From assembly GCA_015069495.1 (NCBI GenBank), contig SVIN01000009.1:1-64000 (forward strand): a stretch of DNA of 64,000 bases, in the 5' to 3' direction. This document shows, piece by piece, positions 1-7,671 of this stretch. The notes under the pieces are model-generated. The model was not told the DNA's origin and made no database searches. It saw nothing but the letters and a program-made list of their open reading frames with translations. The translations under genes and the position numbers were made by a program. Position 1 is the first letter of the stretch. Each line of letters opens with the position of its first letter. The DNA is from Clostridiales bacterium (lineage in GTDB: Bacteria; Bacillota; Clostridia; Christensenellales; Borkfalkiaceae).

Positions 1-261
1 CGCAGGATTGGTATTTATATACCAAACCACCAAGGCAAAGGAAGCGGGACTGATGAGGAAGCTGGCATATAAATACCAATCCTGCGTTTCATACCCTTTC
101 GTTGCCCCTGATATAGCCACTGCCAACAAAAAGATAAAGGACAGCACAACGGAAAAGAGAGCCGACAATGAAAAAGTCAGCCCCGAAACTTTTGCAGGCG
201 TTGCTTCGCCAAGCAACGAAGCGCGCACCCCTTTTGGGTTGTAATTATTTTGGTTTGCCAT
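1..261 (-). CDS. N-terminal part of a multi-span membrane protein (runs off the window)
   Basis: An open frame of 87 residues runs from an ATG at 261 to the window edge without a stop. It begins MANQNNYNPKGVRASLLGEA, then has two hydrophobic stretches (about residues 26-52 and 65-82), so it is an integral membrane protein. The N-terminus reminds me of CPBP-type intramembrane proteases of clostridia, but no catalytic motif lies in the visible part, so I do not assign a function. No ribosome binding site precedes the ATG; a good promoter ends six bases before it, which suggests a leaderless mRNA. It lies downstream of sigF but behind a terminator and its own promoter. Confidence 0.7.
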   Translation of the reverse strand, partial: MANQNNYNPKGVRASLLGEATPAKVSGLTFSLSALFSVVLSFIFLLAVAISGATKGYETQDWYLYASFLISPASFALVVWYINTNPA

Positions 262-267
262 ACGCTT

Positions 268-296
268 ATTATAACAGATTTTTTTTCATTTGTAAA
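268..296 (-). promoter_or_regulatory. SigA-type promoter of the membrane protein gene, leaderless arrangement
   Basis: On the minus strand TTTACA (296-291), a 17-base spacer and TATAAT (273-268). Only six bases separate the -10 hexamer from the ATG at 261, so transcription should start at or next to the start codon. Confidence 0.7.
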
Positions 297-313
297 GATT
301 TTGCAAACGGAAA

Positions 314-349
314 ACGCGCGGCGGTAAAAACTTTTTTACCGCCGCGCGT
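314..349 (-). terminator. Terminator of the spoIIA operon
   Basis: A 17-base perfect inverted repeat (arms 314-330 and 333-349; core ACGCGCGGCGGTAAAAA) lies five bases past the sigF stop codon. The T-run after it is weak, but the stem is very stable. Confidence 0.8.
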
Positions 350-353
350 CCCT

Positions 354-1079
354 TTAACCGCTCAACTTTTCACGGAACTCTTTCAAAATACGGCTTTCGA
401 TACGGGAAACCTGCACTTGACTCACCCCGATACGCTCGGCAACTTCACTCTGTGTCATATCCCGAAAATACCGCAAAATAATCACACGCCGATCCCGCTC
501 GGTCAAAGATTCAATCGCACCGCGAAGCAACATCCTATCCAACCAATCGTCTTGGTTATCGTCGGTCGTCAAGGTTTCAATCAAATCCCGCTCCTTACCA
601 TCCTTAAAATCCGTCCCGCCGTACAAGGATAAGGGCATTTTCGACGAACCCATAATGAACACCGCTTCCGCTTCTTCTATCCCAAATTTCTCCGCAATCG
701 CGGACATAGGCGGCTGTTTTCCGTGTTCAATGGTGTATTCTTCCACAAACGCGTTGATTTCTTTCGCAGTCTGTTTCATCGTTCGCGATACTTTCACCGA
801 GCCGTCGTCACGCATAAAGCGTTTGATTTCACCTGCAATCATCGGCACAGCGTAGGTGGAAAATTTCACGCCAAACCCTTCGTCAAACCCTGCGATGGCT
901 TTCAAAAATCCCATGCACGCAATTTGGAAAAGGTCGTCATAATCCACCCCTTTTCCCAAATACCGTTTGACGATGCATTTCACCAAGGAAACGTTGTGTT
1001 CAATGAGGGTTTCTTTGGCTGTAGAATCCCCTGACTTCGCCCTGCGGATGTATTCGATTGTCGATACGTCATCAAGCAT
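354..1079 (-). CDS. sigF: RNA polymerase forespore sigma factor SigF
   Basis: 241 residues, the usual size for SigF. This sigma factor drives the first wave of forespore-specific transcription in sporulation and is held inactive by SpoIIAB. Region 2 (about residues 22-90) contains the SLVKCIVKRYLGKGVDYDDL and FSTYAVPMIAGEIKRFMRDD segments typical of SigF/SigG/SigB; region 4 near the C-terminus has the helix-turn-helix MTQSEVAERIGVSQVQVSR. The start overlaps the spoIIAB stop by eight bases, implying translational coupling. It is the last gene of spoIIAA-spoIIAB-sigF. SigG is close in sequence, but gene order decides for SigF. Confidence 0.96.
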   Translation of the reverse strand: MLDDVSTIEYIRRAKSGDSTAKETLIEHNVSLVKCIVKRYLGKGVDYDDLFQIACMGFLKAIAGFDEGFGVKFSTYAVPMIAGEIKRFMRDDGSVKVSRTMKQTAKEINAFVEEYTIEHGKQPPMSAIAEKFGIEEAEAVFIMGSSKMPLSLYGGTDFKDGKERDLIETLTTDDNQDDWLDRMLLRGAIESLTERDRRVIILRYFRDMTQSEVAERIGVSQVQVSRIESRILKEFREKLSG

Positions 1080-1527
1080 CTACCCTTTCCTTTTCCACAC
1101 CGATTTTACGGAACATGGACACGCGCGTTCCCTTCCCCTTACCGCTATCCAATGAGAAACCATCCATAAACGTTTGCATGATGGTAAAACCCATCCCCGA
1201 CCGTTCCTCGTGTTCCAGCGTAGTGTAAAAAGGTTGCACTGCCTTTTCTACGTTTTCAATCCCGCAACCGCCGTCTGCAATTACGATATGTAATACTCCG
1301 CCCTGTGCGGAAGGCTCCACACGGCATTCAATCCACACACTTCCTTTTTCCGCCCCCGCGTACGCGTGCACAATACAATTGGTAACCGCTTCACTGACCG
1401 CGGTTTTGATGTCGGATAATTCGGACAGCGATGGGTTTAAACAAAGCGCAAACGCCGCCACCGCATTGCGCGCAAAGCCCTCGTTTTCACCCAACGCAGC
1501 CAATTCTAACTTCATATAATTTTCCAT
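1072..1527 (-). CDS. spoIIAB: Anti-sigma F factor / serine kinase SpoIIAB
   Basis: 151 residues. A GHKL-fold ATPase that binds SigF and phosphorylates SpoIIAA. The N-box is visible as SEAVTNCIVHAYAG, followed by the ATP-lid elements IADGGCGIEN and RSGMGFTIMQTFMD. I chose the ATG at 1527 (MENYMKLEL) because AGGAG stands eight bases upstream; an in-frame GTG at 1536 lies inside that ribosome binding site. It sits between spoIIAA and sigF and overlaps sigF. Confidence 0.96.
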   Translation of the reverse strand: MENYMKLELAALGENEGFARNAVAAFALCLNPSLSELSDIKTAVSEAVTNCIVHAYAGAEKGSVWIECRVEPSAQGGVLHIVIADGGCGIENVEKAVQPFYTTLEHEERSGMGFTIMQTFMDGFSLDSGKGKGTRVSMFRKIGVEKERVDA

Positions 1528-1548
1528 ACTTTTCACTCCTTTCCCTTT

Positions 1549-1857
1549 TTAGATTTTGGGCATTAGCGTGTATACGCCGCTCATTTGTAAAATTCTATCC
1601 GTACTGAAATTGGGGTTGGTTAAGTACACGGGAATGCCATAGCGGTGAAATTTTTTATACCGCCCAATCAAGAAGCCAATCCCCGTTGAATCCATAAAAG
1701 ATACCTCGCCAAGATCAATCACAGCCCGCTCGCTGTGCGCGTAATCGTCCGCTAGGCGATCCGCCGTACGCCGAACCGCACCAGCACTGTGCTCGTCCAT
1801 TTCCCCACGCAAGCGCATATATAACACCCGATCCTTAAAATCGGTTTGAATTTGCAT
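1549..1857 (-). CDS. spoIIAA: Anti-anti-sigma factor SpoIIAA
   Basis: 102 residues, a single STAS domain. In its dephosphorylated form it displaces SigF from SpoIIAB. The phosphorylatable serine is Ser57 in the conserved motif FMDSTGIGFLIGRYK. An AGGAGG ribosome binding site lies just upstream of the ATG. First gene of the three-gene operon. I could not recognise a SigH or SigA promoter with confidence in the 190 bases upstream. Confidence 0.95.
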   Translation of the reverse strand: MQIQTDFKDRVLYMRLRGEMDEHSAGAVRRTADRLADDYAHSERAVIDLGEVSFMDSTGIGFLIGRYKKFHRYGIPVYLTNPNFSTDRILQMSGVYTLMPKI

Positions 1858-1982
1858 ATTGTTACCTCCTTTGCTTTTCGCGTTTTTATTGTAGCAAACA
1901 GGGAAGAGAATGTTTTGCAGAGTTTTGTCGAAGTTTTTTTAATTTTGACGAAAACTTTTTTTTATTTTTCACGAAAAAATAC

Positions 1983-2011
1983 TTGACATTTATTAGACAA
2001 TCGTTTAAAAT
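1983..2011 (+). promoter_or_regulatory. Promoter of the tRNA pair
   Basis: TTGACA (1983-1988), 17-base spacer, TAAAAT (2006-2011), about 40 bases upstream of the first tRNA. Confidence 0.8.
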
Positions 2012-2049
2012 ATATAAGCGTTGTGTGTGACTTACACGTCGAAACATAC

Positions 2050-2125
2050 GGGCCTTTAGCTCAGTGGTTAGAGCTGCCGGCTCATAACCGGTTGGTCCGC
2101 GGTTCGAATCCGTGAAGGCCCACCA
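2050..2125 (+). tRNA. tRNA with CAT anticodon, probably tRNA-Ile2 (lysidine type) rather than elongator tRNA-Met
   Basis: A complete cloverleaf of 73 bases plus encoded CCA (2123-2125). Acceptor stem GGGCCTT/AAGGCCC, D arm TAGCTCAGTGGTTAGAGC, anticodon loop CTCATAA, T arm GCGGTTCGAATCCGT. The acceptor and the GGTTCGAA context resemble bacterial tRNA-Ile2 genes, whose C34 is modified to lysidine by TilS so that AUA is read. Elongator tRNA-Met is the alternative; the sequence alone does not settle it. Confidence 0.93.
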
Positions 2126-2155
2126 ATCCCGTTTCCGATTCATACAATTATATAC

Positions 2156-2232
2156 GGCCCAGTAGCTCAGTTGGTTAGAGCGCCAGCCTGTCACGCTGGA
2201 GGTCGACGGTTCGAGCCCGTTCTGGGTCGCCA
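2156..2232 (+). tRNA. tRNA-Asp (GTC)
   Basis: 77 bases including encoded CCA (2230-2232). Acceptor stem GGCCCAG/CTGGGTC (one G-T type pair), anticodon arm CCAGC-CTGTCAC-GCTGG with anticodon GTC, T arm GACGGTTCGAGCCCGTT. It is co-transcribed with the preceding tRNA, 30 bases away, and followed directly by a terminator. Confidence 0.97.
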
Positions 2233-2234
2233 AA

Positions 2235-2264
2235 AAAAAGCAAGCTTTGTAAGCTTGCTTTTTT
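2235..2264 (+). terminator. Terminator of the tRNA pair
   Basis: Stem AAAAAGCAAGCTT / AAGCTTGCTTTTT with a three-base loop, ending in a T-run, three bases after the tRNA-Asp CCA end. Confidence 0.85.
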
Positions 2265-2324
2265 ATTTCCACAAAACATCCTTTCACTTTTGCAATTTTT
2301 TAAAATATTTTTTCCTCAAAAACC

Positions 2325-2353
2325 TTTACAAAACCACCTTTCTGTGATACAAT
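2325..2353 (+). promoter_or_regulatory. Promoter of the aldose epimerase gene
   Basis: TTTACA (2325-2330), 17-base spacer, TACAAT (2348-2353); the start codon follows at 2379 behind a GGAGG site. Confidence 0.75.
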
Positions 2354-2378
2354 ATCATAAAATGATTATGGAGGCATT

Positions 2379-3260
2379 ATGATTTACACCATTGAAAATA
2401 CAAAATTCCGCGTGTCCGTTGACACCTCGGGCGCACAATTACAATCCATGTATTCGAAAGAATCCAAAACCGAATACATTTGGCAAGGCGATTCGAAGTA
2501 TTGGTCGGGCAGAGCCTACAACCTTTTCCCCTTCATCGGCAGAATGTATAAAAATACTTACATGTATCAAGGCGAGCCGTACACCGCTCGCGCACATGGG
2601 ATTGCGCGTTACTATGTCTTCACCATGGAAAAACGTACGGCAACCTCTTTGACTATGCTGTTAAAGGATAACGAGGATACCTTAAAAGAATATCCTTTCC
2701 ATTTTGAGTTCCGCGTATTCTTCGAATTGGAAGACAATATCCTTAACGTACGTTACGAAGTGACGAACACCGACACCAAAACGGTTATCTGCGCATTTGG
2801 CGGGCACCCTGGTATCAACGTACCGTTCGGTGAAGGCGATTTCGAAGATTATTACGTCGAATTCAGCGAGAAGACCAGCGTACAACGCCAACTTCTTTCC
2901 GACAGCGACCGTTTCATGGCAGGCAAAGCCATCCCCTATGCATTGAAAGACGGCTTACAACTGCCTTTACAACACGATTTATTCGCCCACGATGCGGTGA
3001 TTTTGAGCAATACTTCTCGCAAAGTGTTCATTAAGTCAGATAAGGAAAGCCGTTACGTTGCTATGAAGTTCGATGATTTTAAATACCTTGGCATTTGGCA
3101 TCCCGGTGATACCGACGCGCCTTTTATTTGCCTTGAACCTTGGGGTGCTTTACCCGCAACGGATGGTATCATCGATAACTTGGAAAGCAAAGCGGATATG
3201 ACGCACATCCCTGTTGGTCAAAAAGCAGAGGTGTCGTATACCGTAGAAATTTATGAATAA
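2379..3260 (+). CDS. Aldose 1-epimerase family protein (GalM/LacX-like)
   Basis: 293 residues, full length for the short LacX-like branch of the aldose 1-epimerase fold. Members interconvert the alpha and beta anomers of sugars or sugar phosphates. Catalytic-type histidines are seen in ARAHGIARYY (about residue 73) and GGHPGINVPFGEGD (about residue 143), and the conserved LEPWGALPATDG motif is near the C-terminus. A single-gene unit with its own promoter and a terminator shared with the facing gene. The substrate cannot be told from the sequence. Confidence 0.85.
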   Translation: MIYTIENTKFRVSVDTSGAQLQSMYSKESKTEYIWQGDSKYWSGRAYNLFPFIGRMYKNTYMYQGEPYTARAHGIARYYVFTMEKRTATSLTMLLKDNEDTLKEYPFHFEFRVFFELEDNILNVRYEVTNTDTKTVICAFGGHPGINVPFGEGDFEDYYVEFSEKTSVQRQLLSDSDRFMAGKAIPYALKDGLQLPLQHDLFAHDAVILSNTSRKVFIKSDKESRYVAMKFDDFKYLGIWHPGDTDAPFICLEPWGALPATDGIIDNLESKADMTHIPVGQKAEVSYTVEIYE

Positions 3261-3282
3261 TTACATAGTTTAATTGTATGTT

Positions 3283-3308
3283 AAAAGCCTCGCAAATGCG
3301 AGGCTTTT
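3283..3308. terminator. Bidirectional terminator between convergent genes
   Basis: AAAAGCCTCGCA / TGCGAGGCTTTT with a two-base loop and T-runs on both sides, between the epimerase stop (3260) and the phosphoesterase stop (3338). Confidence 0.85.
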
Positions 3309-3313
3309 TTAAC

Positions 3314-3328
3314 TTCAACGCGTACATG
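3314..3328 (+). repeat. Dispersed 15-mer TTCAACGCGTACATG, copy 1
   Basis: Exact copies also at 17170-17184 (+) and 24713-24727 (-); near copies at 12948-12960 (-) and 56386-56400 (+). This copy lies just past the bidirectional terminator between convergent genes. Confidence 0.6.
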
Positions 3329-3337
3329 GTATACTCT

Positions 3338-3820
3338 TTATGAATATTGCTCACCAACGATAACAGGGGTCGCCTTATCTTTATGAACCACCAAATAGCA
3401 ATAACTGCCACCCTTTCCCACGGAATTTCGAAGAGTGCCTGGATTGATCAAAATTACCCCTTCCATCTCCGTAATTCCCGCAAGGTGGGTATGCCCGTAT
3501 AATGCCACCGCACAACCGCGAGATTTTGCAGCCAATGTCAACGAGTGCAAGTCACTCTTAACGCCATATCGATGCCCATGGCAGAAATAAATACTCACGC
3601 CCTCAACTTCCAAAATACCATCTTCGGGGAGCGGGGTGAAAAAATCACAATTCCCCGCACAAGCATATACTTTATCGGGGTACAAACTCCGTACTTCGCG
3701 CATATCCCCCGCGCCGTCACCAAGATGAATCACATAATCGTTTTCTGCTATCAACGGCATGAGTTCGGAAATCCCTTTCATGTTTCCGTGGCTGTCGGAC
3801 AAAACGATGATGCGCTTCAT
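3338..3820 (-). CDS. YfcE/MJ0936-type metallophosphoesterase
   Basis: 160 residues. A calcineurin-like phosphoesterase of the small YfcE group. Metal-site motifs appear in order: LSDSHGN at the N-terminus, HLGDGAGD, CAGNCDF, and ALYGHTHLAG followed by INPGTL. I chose the ATG at 3820, which overlaps the rdgB stop as ATGA; the longer reading from 3838 would lie inside rdgB. The rdgB-yfcE pair is a common arrangement in clostridia. Such proteins hydrolyse phosphodiesters in vitro; the natural substrate is unknown. Confidence 0.9.
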   Translation of the reverse strand: MKRIIVLSDSHGNMKGISELMPLIAENDYVIHLGDGAGDMREVRSLYPDKVYACAGNCDFFTPLPEDGILEVEGVSIYFCHGHRYGVKSDLHSLTLAAKSRGCAVALYGHTHLAGITEMEGVILINPGTLRNSVGKGGSYCYLVVHKDKATPVIVGEQYS

Positions 3821-4416
3821 AAACCCGCCTCGCGCCATTTTACCAGCATTGCCTGCAATGCGCGAAAACGGTGGGATACTGCGTTCTTTTCTTCTGCTGA
3901 AGCCACGCCGAAAGATTTTTGCAAATCGTCACTGAAGAACAATGGGTCATAACCAAACCCGCCATTCCCCTCTTCTTCCTGTAAAATAGAACCGTAGGTA
4001 TACCCTTCCGCCAAAAACTCCTGACCGTCGGGGTAAACCAAGGCGATCGCACTGGTGAAATGCGCCTTGCGGTTTTTCACACCTTGCATGTTTCGCAAAA
4101 GAGTCTTGCGGTTTTCTTCGTCCGAACCGTGATATCCGCAATAACGCGCACTGAACACCCCAGGCGCGCCATTCAATCCGTCCACACACAAACCGCTGTC
4201 GTCGGCAAGCGCAGGACAGCCAAGCGCCGCGCACGCCGCACGAGCCTTAATCAATGCATTTTCCGCAAAGGTCAAACCCGTTTCTTCTACATCCTCGTTA
4301 AAACCCATTTCTTTTTGTGAAACTACTTCAAAATCGGTGAAGATTTCTGCAATTTCACGTAATTTATTTTTATTCCCGCTGGCAACAACCAAGCGGATTT
4401 TTTCATTTTGTTGCAT
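3817..4416 (-). CDS. rdgB: XTP/dITP diphosphatase (Ham1/RdgB)
   Basis: 199 residues, the normal family length. It removes non-canonical purine nucleoside triphosphates (ITP, XTP) as the monophosphates, keeping them out of DNA and RNA. The family N-terminal substrate motif VVASGNKNKLREI is clear, followed by ALADDSGLCVDGLNGAPGVF and, near the C-terminus, GFGYDPLFF and VSHRFRAL. It is co-transcribed with the downstream phosphoesterase, overlapping it by four bases. Confidence 0.95.
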   Translation of the reverse strand: MQQNEKIRLVVASGNKNKLREIAEIFTDFEVVSQKEMGFNEDVEETGLTFAENALIKARAACAALGCPALADDSGLCVDGLNGAPGVFSARYCGYHGSDEENRKTLLRNMQGVKNRKAHFTSAIALVYPDGQEFLAEGYTYGSILQEEEGNGGFGYDPLFFSDDLQKSFGVASAEEKNAVSHRFRALQAMLVKWREAGL

Positions 4417-4437
4417 AGTGTTTACCTCTTTTTTCTA

Positions 4438-4446
4438 ATTATACCA
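4438..4446 (-). promoter_or_regulatory. Extended -10 promoter of rdgB
   Basis: TGGTATAAT on the minus strand, 22 bases upstream of the start codon. It is an extended -10 element; no good -35 hexamer is seen. Confidence 0.55.
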
Positions 4447-4485
4447 TATTTCACAGTAAAAAGAAAGCTTTTGTTTGTAAAATTC

Positions 4486-6588
4486 TTACCCGATAAAACG
4501 CACGCGGAAACTGTTAAGTACCGCCAACAACATCACCCCTACGTCAGCAAAAACCGCCAACCATAAAGGTAAAACGCCTACCGCGCCCAACACCATAAAG
4601 CCAACCTTCATAACAATGGAGAAAATGATATTTTGCATAACCACCGCGCGCGTACGCCGAGCAATTTTTACCGCTTTGGGCAACGCGGATAAATTATCCG
4701 ATATCAACACCATATCCGACGCCTCGATGGCAGCCGCACTGCCTAATTTCCCCATGGAAACCGCACAGTCCGCCGTCGCCATCACGGGCGCATCATTGAT
4801 ACCGTCCCCCACGTAAATCAACCCGCCGTTTTTCTTTAATTCTTCCGCCATTGCTAACTTATCCGTAGGGAGTAATTCAGCCTTGAACGCGGACATGCCT
4901 ACCTCGTTTGACAATTTTTCCGCCCGCGCTATACGATCGCCCGTCAGCATAATTCGGTGTATAAACCCCAACTTTTCCATCCTGTCAAGAGTTTCCTTTG
5001 CTTCCGCACGCAAGCAATCCCCTACCTCAACCGAGCCGATATATTTTCCATCTTGCGCAACGTGAATCACAGTATAAATACTATCGATTTCTTCCACGAA
5101 AACGCCTTGCTCCGTCAACCATTTTGCCGTTCCGATACACACCTGTTTTCCGTTAATCTCCGCCGATACACCGCACCCCGCAACCTCTGTGACACGTTCT
5201 GCAAAGTATTTGGATTCCACCCCGATAAATGCCTTTGCAATCGGGTGAGATGAACCTCTTTCCACCGCCGCAAGAAAAGATAACAATTCGGTTTCGTCAG
5301 CATGCGCATGCACTTTTACAATCCGAAACTGCCCTTCCGTAAGTGTACCAGTTTTATCCATCGCCAAAACTTTCGCGTGCGCAATGGTATCCAAATAGGT
5401 TGCGCCCTTTACCAGAATACCATTTTTTGCACATACGCCTATCCCTGTAAAATAGCTAAGCGGCACAGAAATAATCAGTGCGCACGGGCAGGAGATGACC
5501 AAAAACGTCAAAGCTGATTGCACCCATCTATCAAAATTGGAAAATTGAAGATTTCCATTTATCATCCAACCTTCCAACAGCGGTGCAAAAATTGCCAACG
5601 CCAAAGCCAAACCACACACAATCGGCGTATAAACACGCGCAAACTTGGTGATAAATTTTTCAGGTTTCGCCTTGCCCGCCGAGGCATTTTCTACCATGTC
5701 CAAAATTTGCGCAACCGCACTGTCTCGATAGGGGCGAAACACTTTCAACTCGACCATGCCCCCTGCATTTATACAACCTGAGAGAATTTCCGCCCCCATT
5801 TTATACGCGCGTGCCTCTGCCTCTCCAGTCAAAGACTTGGTATCCATGACTGCTGTTTCACTCTGTAAAATGCAATCCGTCGGAACACGCTCACCTGCTT
5901 TTACAACAATCAAATCGCCCACCTGCAAAGCTTCGGGTTGCACGGTTTTTTGCTCGCCACTCACAAGTATGGTTGCCGTTTCACTTTTAAGTGCCATCAA
6001 CCCCGCAACAGACTTACGTGAGGAGCCCACCGCAATCAATTGTAATAATTCGCCCAATTGGTAAAGCAACATCACAAGTACGCTTTCGCTCATTTCACCG
6101 AGCGCAATCGCGCCGATAGACGCCACTGTCATGAGAAAATTCTCATCAAAGACTCTGCCTTTTATAAGATTTTTACAAGTAGAAATCAATACACCATGTC
6201 CCACAAGCAGATATGCTGTTGCATACAAAATATAGTAAACAATCGTCCAAGGCAACCCGCTAAACAGACGTTCAACGAGGAATCCCGCCAAAAATAAAAC
6301 AGCAGAAATACCGATAAATAGCCACTCTTTCATCCGCGAATTGCATTTCATCGCGTACATGCCCCCATCCAATACGCGTACCTGCTCAAAAGCATTGACC
6401 TTTTTCACCACCCGCGCAAGCGTCGTTTCATCGTCTGCATCCAATGTAATCGTTTGCGTTACGTAATCCACAGACACGGAGTTTACGCCTTTCATTTTGG
6501 AAAGGTCTGTTTGTAAAGCTTCCGCGCAAACAGGGCAATCCAAATTTTCAATATGCAAAATTTTTTTCACAGTCAATTCCCCATACAT
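4486..6588 (-). CDS. Heavy-metal translocating P1B-type ATPase (Zn/Cd/Pb type)
   Basis: 700 residues. An ATP-driven exporter of soft metals in the membrane. The N-terminal metal-binding domain has the CxxC motif DCPVCAE (Cys18, Cys21). It is followed by paired transmembrane helices, the actuator motif DTKSLTGEAEAR, the ion-path motif ISCPCALIISVP near residue 367, the phosphorylation site DKTGTLTEG near residue 410, SSHPIAKAF, and GDGINDAPV. The SCPCAL motif and the next-door SmtB-type repressor with an alpha5 zinc site argue for zinc/cadmium. The ATG at 6588 lies inside the repressor gene; a GTG at 6570 behind GGGGAA is an equally good start. Confidence 0.93.
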   Translation of the reverse strand: MYGELTVKKILHIENLDCPVCAEALQTDLSKMKGVNSVSVDYVTQTITLDADDETTLARVVKKVNAFEQVRVLDGGMYAMKCNSRMKEWLFIGISAVLFLAGFLVERLFSGLPWTIVYYILYATAYLLVGHGVLISTCKNLIKGRVFDENFLMTVASIGAIALGEMSESVLVMLLYQLGELLQLIAVGSSRKSVAGLMALKSETATILVSGEQKTVQPEALQVGDLIVVKAGERVPTDCILQSETAVMDTKSLTGEAEARAYKMGAEILSGCINAGGMVELKVFRPYRDSAVAQILDMVENASAGKAKPEKFITKFARVYTPIVCGLALALAIFAPLLEGWMINGNLQFSNFDRWVQSALTFLVISCPCALIISVPLSYFTGIGVCAKNGILVKGATYLDTIAHAKVLAMDKTGTLTEGQFRIVKVHAHADETELLSFLAAVERGSSHPIAKAFIGVESKYFAERVTEVAGCGVSAEINGKQVCIGTAKWLTEQGVFVEEIDSIYTVIHVAQDGKYIGSVEVGDCLRAEAKETLDRMEKLGFIHRIMLTGDRIARAEKLSNEVGMSAFKAELLPTDKLAMAEELKKNGGLIYVGDGINDAPVMATADCAVSMGKLGSAAAIEASDMVLISDNLSALPKAVKIARRTRAVVMQNIIFSIVMKVGFMVLGAVGVLPLWLAVFADVGVMLLAVLNSFRVRFIG

Positions 6589-6932
6589 TGCAGATGCGCA
6601 ACCGCTAAGTTTACCATTTCACGAACGTGATTATCCGCGATGGAATATTCTACGTTCTTACCCAAACGGCGAGCGCGGACGATACCGTTGTCGCGCAATA
6701 TGCGCAACTGATGGCTTACTCCGCTTTCCGTCCCATCGCAAACGTCCGTCAAATGGTATACGCACATTTCACCGTTCATTAATCCTAAAACAATTTTTAA
6801 TCGAGTAGTATCTGCCAACATATGAAACATTTTACACATTTTTTCCACGTCCGTATGCGCAAAAGTCCCCTCTTTGGCGCGTTGCGCTGAAATCAAATGC
6901 TCTTTTTCACGTTCACAATACATATTTGCCAT
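6573..6932 (-). CDS. ArsR/SmtB-family metal-responsive repressor
   Basis: 119 residues, winged helix-turn-helix with recognition helix GTESGVSHQLRILRDNGIV. The alpha5 metal site of SmtB/CzrA-type zinc sensors is visible as D100-x-H102-x10-H113-x2-C116, with Cys replacing the usual fourth His/Glu ligand. The alpha3N site of CadC (CxC) is only partly present: MCVYH has one Cys (Cys57), with extra Cys6 and Cys65. I infer zinc sensing. It overlaps the efflux ATPase gene and is preceded by a palindromic operator at its own promoter, so it should autoregulate the operon. Confidence 0.92.
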   Translation of the reverse strand: MANMYCEREKEHLISAQRAKEGTFAHTDVEKMCKMFHMLADTTRLKIVLGLMNGEMCVYHLTDVCDGTESGVSHQLRILRDNGIVRARRLGKNVEYSIADNHVREMVNLAVAHLQCMGN

Positions 6933-7120
6933 AAAAAATTCTCCTCATGTTATATTAAAAATTTTATTTTATTGTATGAAGCCTATTTTTCTTAATATTC
7001 TAACCCTGCACTTACTGCGCATTAACTCTATACTCACTACGTCTGAAACCTATAACAACTAAGACTTACCCCTCACTCACTACACCTGAAGTCTTAAACC
7101 ACTAAGACTTAACCTACACT

Positions 7121-7158
7121 CACTTGAACACTTGAATAATTGTTCAAGTGTTCAAGTG
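7121..7158. promoter_or_regulatory. Operator palindrome, proximal copy
   Basis: Perfect inverted repeat: arm CACTTGAACACTTGAA, centre TAATTG, arm TTCAAGTGTTCAAGTG. The core TGAA-N6-TTCA is the SmtB/CzrA-type operator consensus. It lies right after the -10 box, over the expected transcription start, so binding would block initiation. Confidence 0.85.
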
Positions 7159-7159
7159 T

Positions 7160-7188
7160 ATTATATCACCTTTACCGTGAAACGTCAA
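7160..7188 (-). promoter_or_regulatory. Proximal promoter of the metal-efflux operon
   Basis: TTGACG (7188-7183), 17-base spacer, TATAAT (7165-7160) on the minus strand, abutting the operator at 7121-7158. Confidence 0.85.
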
Positions 7189-7419
7189 GTGTATCACTAT
7201 AATGTATTGTATAACGAATTTTCATGGTTATATATACCACTACACTAAAAAATTCTCCTTATGTTATATTAGAAATCTTGTTTTATTGTATGAAACCTAT
7301 TTTTCTTAATATTCTACCCCTGAAGCCTATAACGGCTAAGACTTAACTCCCACTCACTACACCTTAACTCTACTCTCAATACACCTGAAGTCTATAACCA
7401 CCAAGATTTTACCTACACT

Positions 7420-7457
7420 CACTTGAACACTTGAATAATTGTTCAAGTGTTCAAGTG
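7420..7457. promoter_or_regulatory. Operator palindrome, distal copy
   Basis: Identical to the 38-base palindrome at 7121-7158, about 300 bases upstream of it. Confidence 0.85.
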
Positions 7458-7458
7458 T

Positions 7459-7487
7459 ATTATATCACCTTTACCGTGAAATGTCAA
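7459..7487 (-). promoter_or_regulatory. Distal promoter of the metal-efflux operon
   Basis: Perfect consensus TTGACA (7487-7482), 17-base spacer, TATAAT (7464-7459), with the second operator directly downstream. Transcripts from here would run through copy A into the repressor gene. Confidence 0.85.
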
Positions 7488-7671
7488 GTGTATCGCTATG
7501 ATTTATGGCATGACGAATTTTAATGGTTATATATACCCACTACGCTTTATACTTTTTCATGCAACGCACACTTGAATGTGTTAAATGTATTTTTCAAGCC
7601 TATACATTCTTTCTATAAACACAACTGAAAATAAATGACCGCCAAGAGTTTTCTCCTGACGGTTGTTGTTT

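Larger units (their letters stand above)
6933..7246. repeat. Direct repeat copy A: leader, operator and promoter of the metal-efflux operon
   Basis: About 314 bases from the base before the repressor ATG upward. It holds, read on the minus strand, a promoter, a 38-base palindrome, a leader of roughly 190 bases with short internal repeats around ACTAAGACTTA, and the ribosome binding site GAGGAG. It matches copy B (7247-7549) nearly base for base at both ends. Confidence 0.9.
7247..7549. repeat. Direct repeat copy B: duplicated leader, operator and promoter without a gene
   Basis: A second copy of the promoter-operator-leader immediately upstream of copy A. It keeps the ribosome binding site AAGGAGAATTTTTT, but the next bases are AGTGTAG instead of ATGGCA: the duplication ends exactly where the start codon would be. 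No coding sequence is present in 6933-7671. Confidence 0.9.

Noticed and set aside
8-632. Short plus-strand frames in the first 650 bases
   Set aside because: They lie opposite the partial membrane protein and sigF and cross the sigF terminator.
6933-7549. CRISPR array or integron attachment sites suggested by the repeated palindromes
   Set aside because: There are only two ~300 bp copies, each explained as promoter, operator and leader of the metal-efflux operon.
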